Positions 5,187-9,892 of a stretch of 22,128 nucleotides of DNA are shown in pieces. Each line of letters begins with the position of its first letter. Within the stretch, counting starts at the first letter, position 1. Origin of the DNA: a virus; IMG/VR virus record IMGVR_UViG_3300010392_001217, positions 1-22,128 of that record; one strand, given 5' to 3'. A model generated the notes under the pieces. It ran no database searches and had not been told where the DNA came from. It was given only the letters and a program-made list of their open reading frames with translations. The position numbers and the translations under genes were made by a program.

Positions 5187-5402
5187 ATGGCCGATAAATC
5201 CTTTGAAGTTGAGTTCTCCAAAGCACTTGGTTTTGCCAAAAGCCAGGCACGAATTGGGGAGATCTGTAACGTCTCGCAGCAATCAGTGAGCCTGTACCGG
5301 GCTAATCGAAAGATGCCGGTGAAGCGGGCTGAGCTCCTGGTCAAGCAGTTCCCGGATCTCGACTTCAAGATCCTGATCGGGGTCGATTCCGACGATCTGT
5401 AA
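5187..5402 (+). CDS. cro: Cro-like HTH regulator
   Basis: 71 residues from ATG 5187 (MADKSFEVEFSKALGFAKSQ). An in-frame codon at 5124 would extend the frame, but it would read through the operator and promoter, so the later ATG is chosen. The helix-turn-helix lies at about residues 17-40: AKSQARIGEICNVSQQSVSL, then YRANRKMPVKRAELL. This is the YdaS/Cro-type pattern, with the recognition helix around VSQQSVSLYRANR and the conserved MP-x-xRA after it. It would compete with CI for the operators and favour lytic growth. No ribosome-binding site is seen before the ATG, consistent with a leaderless message. First gene of the rightward early operon. Confidence 0.85.
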   Translation: MADKSFEVEFSKALGFAKSQARIGEICNVSQQSVSLYRANRKMPVKRAELLVKQFPDLDFKILIGVDSDDL

Positions 5403-5461
5403 CCGGCCGCGCCTCACAGCTTTTGGCCCACGCAACCACAACAACAACCAGGAGCCCGCGT

Positions 5462-5809
5462 ATGGCCGCCAGAACCTTGAGTGTGAAAGTCATTGTCAAA
5501 ACGCCCCTGAAAAAGGGCTTGGATGAGCTGATCGACGAGCTGACCGCCCGCCTGAAGAAATCAGAAATCAGCCAGGAGGATTGCAACTACATCGTCGACG
5601 CAATGGATCGCAACATGGCTCAGCTCTACACCACGCGCCAGATAACGGTGCCGAAGGAAAAGGGCGGACCGCTGGTAGCGCTCGAGGTCGGGGCCAGCGA
5701 CACCTTCTGGACAGTTCTTTCCTTTCTCAAGTGCGGGCACATCGATTCACTTCTGACCTATGTGAAGGCAATGGATGACCGCCGTCTCAATCAATCTGAA
5801 ACAACATAA
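5462..5809 (+). CDS. Hypothetical early protein in the cII position
   Basis: 115 residues from ATG 5462, chosen because AGGAG stands 9 bases upstream; earlier in-frame codons lack one. It begins MAARTLSVKVIVKTPLKKGL and continues with a charged helical region (DELIDELTARLKKSEISQED), then a mixed second half (LEVGASDTFWTVLSFLKCGH). It has no obvious helix-turn-helix although it occupies the place where lambda-like phages often encode CII. No membrane segment. No family recognised; a replication accessory or regulatory role is only suggested by its position between cro and the replication initiator. Confidence 0.65.
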   Translation: MAARTLSVKVIVKTPLKKGLDELIDELTARLKKSEISQEDCNYIVDAMDRNMAQLYTTRQITVPKEKGGPLVALEVGASDTFWTVLSFLKCGHIDSLLTYVKAMDDRRLNQSETT

Positions 5810-5827
5810 TCAAACAGGGGCTATTCA

Positions 5828-6583
5828 ATGAAATGGTGGAAGAGTCACAGTGATCTCTATCAAACGCCGGAAATGATCAAGCTGGTAAACCGGTTCGGTT
5901 TCGCCGGTGCCGGGTTCTACAACTTCTGCAAATCGCAGATCGCCATGGACGTCAGCAAGGAGAATCTGACCTTCGAATTGCGCTATGACGTCGAGACCCT
6001 GGCGATCATGGGCAGGGCCGAGGAAACCGACTGCCAGGCCATGCTCGACTACCTGGTCGAGCTCGGTTTACTCGAGTTGAGGCAGGGGAAAATCACGTGT
6101 ATGGCGTTGATTGGTGAGATTGAGAACTCCATTGTAAAAAGCCCGCAGATCAAAGACTTGCAGGAGCGCTTAAAAAAGCTGAAGGCGGAAGGGCGGCCCG
6201 ACCCCGGAAGCGAAAAAGCAAGCCGGGATGATCCTGAACCTTCCGGGACAGTCCGGGATGATCCGGGACAGTCCGGGATGGTCCGGGAAGAGTTCGGACT
6301 AGATTTAGATTTAGATACTACTACTCCTAACTATTCAATAATCCCGCGCGCGTTTAAACCGTCGCACTTGTGCCTGAAGCTTTTGGAGGACGACCTGGTG
6401 CCTCCGTGGTTCATCGATGAGTACTTGCGGGAATTTCGGCTGTTCTGGTCCGAGTCAGGTGCCCGCAAGGCTTCCTGGTCAATGATTTTTTACCGGCAGT
6501 GCGCTGAGCAATGGCGCCTGCAACGCCCAAGTGGCGATGGGGGTGGCTATGCTGCTCGACGACAGGCAGAAGTTAATCATTGA
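5828..6583 (+). CDS. Replication initiator: Lin1244/DUF4373-like N-terminus, DnaT-like C-terminus
   Basis: 251 residues, ATG 5828. Residues 1-110 (MKWWKSHSDLYQTPEMIKLV, then NRFGFAGAGFYNFCKSQIAM) resemble the Lin1244/Lin1753 N-terminal domain of phage replication initiators: a winged-helix-like fold with F-G-x-x-G-x-G-F/Y after a short helix. Residues 110-165 form a basic then acidic linker with a Pro/Gly repeat (DDPEPSGTVRDDPGQSG), encoded by a 10-bp DNA repeat. Residues 192-232 (PPWFIDEYLREFRLFWSESG, then ARKASWSMIFYRQCAEQW) match the DnaT DNA-binding pattern: W-x-P spacing, EFR-x-(F/Y)W, and SW-x-x-xF. It likely binds the candidate origin inside its own gene and recruits host helicase, as lambda O does. 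No helicase or loader is recognised in the window. Confidence 0.75.
   Translation: MKWWKSHSDLYQTPEMIKLVNRFGFAGAGFYNFCKSQIAMDVSKENLTFELRYDVETLAIMGRAEETDCQAMLDYLVELGLLELRQGKITCMALIGEIENSIVKSPQIKDLQERLKKLKAEGRPDPGSEKASRDDPEPSGTVRDDPGQSGMVREEFGLDLDLDTTTPNYSIIPRAFKPSHLCLKLLEDDLVPPWFIDEYLREFRLFWSESGARKASWSMIFYRQCAEQWRLQRPSGDGGGYAARRQAEVNH
6222..6345. repeat. Candidate replication origin: 10-bp iterons plus AT-rich tract
   Basis: Five tandem decamers TCCGGGANNN run without a gap from 6242 to 6291; two degenerate units in the same register precede them (6222-6241). Immediately to the right is an AT-rich stretch (about 6300-6345) with repeated GATTTA. The period of 10 bp is not a multiple of three, so it is kept at DNA rather than protein level. 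Iterons inside the initiator gene next to an AT-rich element is the plan of the lambda origin. Function is inferred. Confidence 0.6.
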
Positions 6584-6809
6584 GACCGCGATGGCAAATC
6601 CGGCCCTGCTGACACGCTGGGAGCAGAGTTTCGTCAAGAACATCGACGACCTGCGCTACCGGTACCGGGCCCGGAATTATTTCCTGACCAAGGCACAAGA
6701 CGAGATTCTTGAGCAGATCGGCCGCAAGGTGGAGCACGTCTTCCCCCGGGATAAGCGCCCAGGCATCGAGGATCACCTGCTGGAACACCTGAAAAAAATG
6801 TTCGGTTAG
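6549..6809 (+). CDS. Small hypothetical early protein
   Basis: 86 residues from ATG 6549, overlapping the end of the initiator gene by 35 bp; GGGGGTGG upstream is the likely ribosome-binding site, and ATG 6537 and GTG 6531 are alternatives. It begins MLLDDRQKLIIETAMANPAL and is strongly helical and charged (RYRYRARNYFLTKAQDEILE), with no cysteines or membrane segment. It follows the replication initiator where helicase-loader genes (P or DnaC type) often stand, but it is far too short and has no Walker motif. No family recognised. Confidence 0.65.
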   Translation: MLLDDRQKLIIETAMANPALLTRWEQSFVKNIDDLRYRYRARNYFLTKAQDEILEQIGRKVEHVFPRDKRPGIEDHLLEHLKKMFG

Positions 6810-6813
6810 ACGC

Positions 6814-7290
6814 ATGGACAACGAGAAAAACTACCCGCCAGAGCTGCTGAACCAGCTGAAGTCAGCTGACAAGGGAGTAAGCGTTCGGGGAGGGTTGACG
6901 GAAGCAGGCACGCGGATCCTTACCGCCGCAGGATCTTTCCCGGCCACGTTTAACACGAACGACCTGATTATCAGGATATGGGAACAAACTGGCAGGGTTG
7001 AAAAGCGATCATGTCTCCAGTCCAGCTACGCAAGTTTGATCAGGGGCGGCTGGCTCAAGCGGGTCGAGCATGGGCGTTACCAGGTGGCTAAGAAGCTGGA
7101 TTCCGAGGGGAAGCAGGCCTCCGCGAGCCCCAAGCCGACACCACCGATCCCCGATGACCAGGTGACCCGAATCTGTGCGGAGTGTGGTGACGTGATAGAT
7201 CTGACTGGCAGGATCGGAAAGCTGGAACAGAACGGCAGGGCGTTTTGCTCTGCGCAGTGTTTGAAAGAATTCAGGCGAAGCGGGTTGTGA
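6814..7290 (+). CDS. Winged-helix protein with C-terminal zinc finger
   Basis: 158 residues, ATG 6814. Residues 28-92 look like a winged-helix DNA-binding domain: TEAGTRILTAAGSFPATFNT, NDLIIRIWEQTG, then LIRGGWLKRVEHGRYQVAKK, the last being the beta-wing with a G-x-Y end. A Pro/Ser-rich linker follows. Residues 117-153 form a treble-clef or FCS-like zinc finger: ICAECGDVIDLTGR, then NGRAFCSAQCLKEFRR (CxxC...FCSxxC). The protein probably binds nucleic acid. It lies between replication genes and the DUF1064 nuclease, so a role in recombination or replication is plausible. No close named family recognised. Confidence 0.65.
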   Translation: MDNEKNYPPELLNQLKSADKGVSVRGGLTEAGTRILTAAGSFPATFNTNDLIIRIWEQTGRVEKRSCLQSSYASLIRGGWLKRVEHGRYQVAKKLDSEGKQASASPKPTPPIPDDQVTRICAECGDVIDLTGRIGKLEQNGRAFCSAQCLKEFRRSGL

Positions 7291-7296
7291 GGATTA

Positions 7297-7794
7297 GTGA
7301 GACTGACCGAGGAAGAATACCAGGCCCTGGTGGCCGCCAGGCAGAAAAGCCAGGCTACCCCGCATCCGGACGCCGGCAAGGTCGAGGATCCCGGCACACA
7401 CCAGGTGATCGCTCGGGCCAGCACTCTGACCGGCCCGGCCGGTATGAACAAGACCGAAAAGCGCTACCTGGACGAAGTGCTGACCCCGAAGGTCAAGACC
7501 GGTGAGATATTCAGGGTCGACTTCGAAACGGTGCGGCGCCGGATCTCCATCGAGGGAGCCAGGTGCTGGTATCTGATCGACTTCGAGGTCACCTTGACCA
7601 ACGGCGCGGTGGAGTACCACGAGGTGAAGGGCCCTCACATCCACGAGGATTCCCTGATCAAGTTCAAGGCAGCAATGCAAATTTACAGACACTACCGCTG
7701 GGTGATGGCTCAGGACGATGGTGAGAAATGGGTAATCAGGCTCGACAGCCGGCAGGCAGACAGGGTGCCGGGGTTCTCAGTTGGACACGGGTAA
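7297..7794 (+). CDS. DUF1064 family nuclease-like protein
   Basis: 165 residues, GTG start at 7297 with GAGG a few bases upstream. From residue 50 it follows the DUF1064 plan: MNKTEKRYLDEVLTPKVKTG, then FETVRRRISIEGARCWYLID and FEVTLTNGAVEYHEVKGPHI, then HEDSLIKFKAAMQIYRHYRW. The D-F-E strand, the E-V-K-G strand and the downstream K are the expected residues of a PD-(D/E)xK-type restriction-endonuclease-like site (YLIDFE...EYHEVKG). Such proteins are common in phage early regions near recombination genes and are thought to be DNA nucleases; the substrate is not established. The N-terminal 48 residues are a flexible extension (LTEEEYQALVAARQKSQ). Confidence 0.8.
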   Translation: MRLTEEEYQALVAARQKSQATPHPDAGKVEDPGTHQVIARASTLTGPAGMNKTEKRYLDEVLTPKVKTGEIFRVDFETVRRRISIEGARCWYLIDFEVTLTNGAVEYHEVKGPHIHEDSLIKFKAAMQIYRHYRWVMAQDDGEKWVIRLDSRQADRVPGFSVGHG

Positions 7795-8060
7795 ATGCGT
7801 ACTACCTGGATTCCGTCGGCGGACGATATCGAATCAGCAAAATCAACGTAAGTGACGGGACGATCTACCTGGCGTTCTGCAGAGAGCGCCGGCAGTGGGT
7901 CGACGGGAACAACCCGAAGAGCTGGAGCGCGTACGACACCGGACTGATTGCAAAATGTAAGACCGCCAGGCAGGCCATGGCAGTTTGCGAGCAGTACGAA
8001 TTCGATTACCAGGCCAGCAATGTTGATGGGATGTACTATGGCGTCGGTTTTACTGGTTAA
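7728..8060 (+). CDS. Hypothetical protein with long overlap onto DUF1064 gene
   Basis: 110 residues if translated from ATG 7728, overlapping the upstream gene by 67 bp. GGTGAG lies just before this ATG, and no ATG, GTG or TTG occurs later in frame before the conserved-looking part (NAYYLDSVGGRYRISKINVS), so this start or a rare CTG at 7806 must be used. The first 20 residues (MGNQARQPAGRQGAG) look like out-of-frame sequence. The body is a small alpha/beta protein (DGTIYLAFCRERRQWVDGNN, YDTGLIAKCKTARQAMAVCE). It ends 23 bp inside the next gene. No family recognised. The ATG at 7795 in another frame opens only 18 codons. Confidence 0.55.
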   Translation: MGNQARQPAGRQGAGVLSWTRVNAYYLDSVGGRYRISKINVSDGTIYLAFCRERRQWVDGNNPKSWSAYDTGLIAKCKTARQAMAVCEQYEFDYQASNVDGMYYGVGFTG

Positions 8061-8499
8061 GTTTGATCAGGAGCGCTACAAGGAACACATGCAAGATTGG
8101 GCAGACTACGTGCGACGGGTCGATGGCCATCAGTCGGGCTCGTTCGGCACCGCCAGCGCCATGCCAAACCGCCTGGGGTTCTACCGGGGTGGCCAGGAGA
8201 ACATCCTGCGGAAGAAGCCCTACACAGCCCGAGGCAGGCAATCCGAATCCGATGCCCCGAAGCAGTTCTATCCCGAGGGCTTCGACACCGAAGAATTTAT
8301 CAGCATGGCAGTGGACAACCTGCGCCAGGCAAACCCAGGCGCCGCCGCCGCCGTTGAGCAGCAATTTCTGAAGCGTGGAGCCAGCTCTGAAAAAGCAGAG
8401 CGACTCGGCATCACCCTGCCGCTGTACAAGAATCGCTTGGCCATCGCCAAGACCTACATCTGCGCCTACATGCGTGGACTGAAGCAAAAAACGACGTAG
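8038..8499 (+). CDS. Putative Q-type late antiterminator
   Basis: 153 residues from ATG 8038 (MASVLLVKFDQERYKEHMQD); ATG 8023 is an alternative. Residues about 108-145 (EQQFLKRGASSEKAERLGIT, then LPLYKNRLAIAKTYICAYMR) form a sigma-region-4-like helix-turn-helix: G-x-S-x-x-x-A-x-x-LGI-x-x-x-x-Y-x-x-R-L-x-x-A. This is the recognisable part of phage Q-type antitermination proteins. It is the last early gene. It is followed directly by a promoter (8537-8565) and an intrinsic terminator (8608-8640), the expected target of such a protein. The N-terminal half contains a polar region without known motif. The alternative is a different late-gene activator; the downstream promoter-terminator pair favours antitermination. 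Confidence 0.65.
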   Translation: MASVLLVKFDQERYKEHMQDWADYVRRVDGHQSGSFGTASAMPNRLGFYRGGQENILRKKPYTARGRQSESDAPKQFYPEGFDTEEFISMAVDNLRQANPGAAAAVEQQFLKRGASSEKAERLGITLPLYKNRLAIAKTYICAYMRGLKQKTT

Positions 8500-8536
8500 G
8501 CCCGTCAAATCCGCGAGATTTTATTTTTTCAAACTA

Positions 8537-8565
8537 TTTACATCAAAAGATAATCTTCTTACTAT
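8537..8565 (+). promoter_or_regulatory. Late promoter (PR'-like)
   Basis: TTTACA (8537-8542) and TACTAT (8560-8565) are 17 bases apart, each one or two changes from consensus, in the only AT-rich gap of the rightward half. Transcription would start near 8572, giving a leader of about 65 bases that ends in the terminator at 8608-8640. Confidence 0.65.
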
Positions 8566-8607
8566 CAGGAGCTATATTGTCACCAGAGGTGGCGGCAGTT
8601 CCTTTTC

Positions 8608-8640
8608 AAGCCCGGTGCGCACAGCGTCCCGGGCTTTTTT
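8608..8640 (+). terminator. Intrinsic terminator in late leader (tR'-like)
   Basis: AAGCCCGG (8608-8615) pairs with CCGGGCTT (8629-8636) around a 13-base loop and runs into six T. It ends exactly at the base before the first late ATG (8641). In the absence of an antiterminator, late transcription should stop here. Confidence 0.85.
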
Positions 8641-8949
8641 ATGCCCGAAAATATGTGCTTCACAGACACCGAAAAGAGAGACCTGATCAACAAGGTCAAC
8701 CAGCACGACGCTGACCTCTCGAACATTCGGACCACTATCCGAGTCTCTGTCACGTGCGCTTCCGTGTTCATGGGAATTATCATTAGCGGAGCCAGTTGGT
8801 ACCTGAGTGACAAGCTGGAACAGTTGGATCCCCTGCTGATGAGTGATCGTGAGACCACGGTGGTTGTAGATCGTCTGGTGGAGGATGTTCGAGAACTCAC
8901 CATCCAGGTGCGAAACATCATTCAACGGCTGGGATCGCTACAACAATGA
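8641..8949 (+). CDS. Single-TM protein, putative holin or lysis accessory
   Basis: 102 residues. ATG 8641 directly follows the T-run of the terminator, and no ribosome-binding site is seen; ATG 8653 is an alternative with no better site. The N-terminus is soluble and charged (TDTEKRDLINKVNQHDADLS), residues 35-54 are one membrane span (VSVTCASVFMGIIISGASWY), and residues 60-100 form a likely coiled coil (VVVDRLVEDVRELTIQVRNI). The first late-gene position, before the DUF5675 and DUF1353 genes, fits a holin or holin partner; the C-terminal coil would lie in the periplasm. No holin family is recognised with certainty. The stop overlaps the next ATG by 4 bp. Confidence 0.6.
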   Translation: MPENMCFTDTEKRDLINKVNQHDADLSNIRTTIRVSVTCASVFMGIIISGASWYLSDKLEQLDPLLMSDRETTVVVDRLVEDVRELTIQVRNIIQRLGSLQQ

Positions 8950-9449
8950 CCGCAGAGGAATCGCCGCAAGCAGAATTCACTTACAAGTTAATGCGCTTCA
9001 GCAGCGCGCCGTGCAGCACAGAAAGCCTGCTGATGGCAGGGTGTGAAGAGGGGGACATGCTGTTCCGCTGCTTCGCCCTCGAGGATGAGCACCGAGACGT
9101 CAAGGTGGCAGGCAAGACCCGGATCCCCGCCGGCCGGTACGAAATCAAACCGCGCACCAAGGGCATGCTGTATCTGGAATTGAAGAAAAAGTACCCCTGG
9201 CACGACAAGGGCATGCTGTGGCTGCAGAACGTGCCAGGGTTCAACTGGATATATTTGCATAGTGGCAACCGCCACGGCGACACCAGCGGCTGCATCCTCG
9301 TCGGTGACAGCCTGGTGTCAAACGTTGAAGAGGTGGGCGAGGGCTTTGTCAGCTATTCGGTGAACGCCTACCGCCGGCTCTACAACGAGATCCACGGGCT
9401 GCTTGAGAACAAGGTCAGAGTGTTTCTTCTCATCGAGGACCTGGCATGA
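8946..9449 (+). CDS. DUF5675 family protein, candidate cell-wall enzyme
   Basis: 167 residues, ATGA overlap with the preceding gene. The central part matches DUF5675: FRCFALEDEHRDVKVAGKTR, then IPAGRYEIKPRTKG, then LWLQNVPGFNWIYLHSGNRH and GDTSGCILVGDSLV. Conserved features are the IPAG-x-Y strand, the NVPG-F/R-x-x-I-x-(I/L)HSGN motif (His105) and DTxGCI-x-xG (Cys116). The His and Cys with S/T-x-GC recall the active site of YkuD-type L,D-transpeptidases, although spacing differs, so a peptidoglycan-acting role is possible but unproven. It sits in the lysis position, and no lysozyme, amidase or peptidase of a known endolysin family is visible nearby. The true function of the family is not established. 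Confidence 0.75.
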   Translation: MTAEESPQAEFTYKLMRFSSAPCSTESLLMAGCEEGDMLFRCFALEDEHRDVKVAGKTRIPAGRYEIKPRTKGMLYLELKKKYPWHDKGMLWLQNVPGFNWIYLHSGNRHGDTSGCILVGDSLVSNVEEVGEGFVSYSVNAYRRLYNEIHGLLENKVRVFLLIEDLA

Positions 9450-9892
9450 CTGGTGGCGCCTACTACATCGACGAGCTGCACGCGCGAGCCGTCGACAACG
9501 GGTGGGAGCTGACCAAGAAGCTGACGTTTTATTCAGCGGAACTGAACAGGTTTATCACAGCTTTTCCCGGGTTCTTTACCGACCTGGCCAGCGTCCCCAG
9601 ACCGCTGCGCGCCATTGTCCCGGTGGCCAACAGTGTCTGGCGCCGTGCGGCGGTCACCCACGATCTGCTGTGCGACCCCATCACCCAGCAGTCCATGGGA
9701 ATTACCCAGACCCAGGCAGACGCGGTTCTGCGGGAAGCCATGATATGCCTGGGGGTGCCGGCCAGGCGGGCGCAGATCGTCTGGTTCTTTGTCCGGATCT
9801 ACCAGGCAACCTGGGGTAACCCAAAACGTAAAACAATCAGGCAGTCGACGAGGCTATGGAACAAATTTTCAAACTGGTGGCGCTCGAAATGA
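9446..9892 (+). CDS. DUF1353 family phage protein
   Basis: 148 residues, ATGA overlap with the previous gene. DUF1353 hallmarks are present: FITAFPGFFTDLASVPRPLR with the invariant TDLASVPR at 45-52, AAVTHDLLCD with HDxL at 72-75, and an acidic helix QADAVLREAMICLGVP with the AD-x-x-(F/L)-x-EA-(M/L) pattern. The C-terminus is basic and aromatic (RLWNKFSNWWRSK), possibly membrane-associated. DUF1353 genes are common near phage lysis and tail genes; the Asp and His residues suggest a metal site, but no activity is established. Its stop overlaps the ATG of the next gene. Confidence 0.8.
   Translation: MTGGAYYIDELHARAVDNGWELTKKLTFYSAELNRFITAFPGFFTDLASVPRPLRAIVPVANSVWRRAAVTHDLLCDPITQQSMGITQTQADAVLREAMICLGVPARRAQIVWFFVRIYQATWGNPKRKTIRQSTRLWNKFSNWWRSK

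Noticed and set aside
5462-5809. CII-type activator
   Set aside because: The position fits, but no helix-turn-helix is visible in the sequence, so it is left unassigned.
6549-6809. Helicase loader
   Set aside because: The place after the initiator is suggestive, but the protein is only 86 residues and has no Walker motif.
8573-8578. TATATT as an alternative late -10 element
   Set aside because: No acceptable -35 is found 16-18 bases upstream; the pair at 8537-8565 is clearly better.
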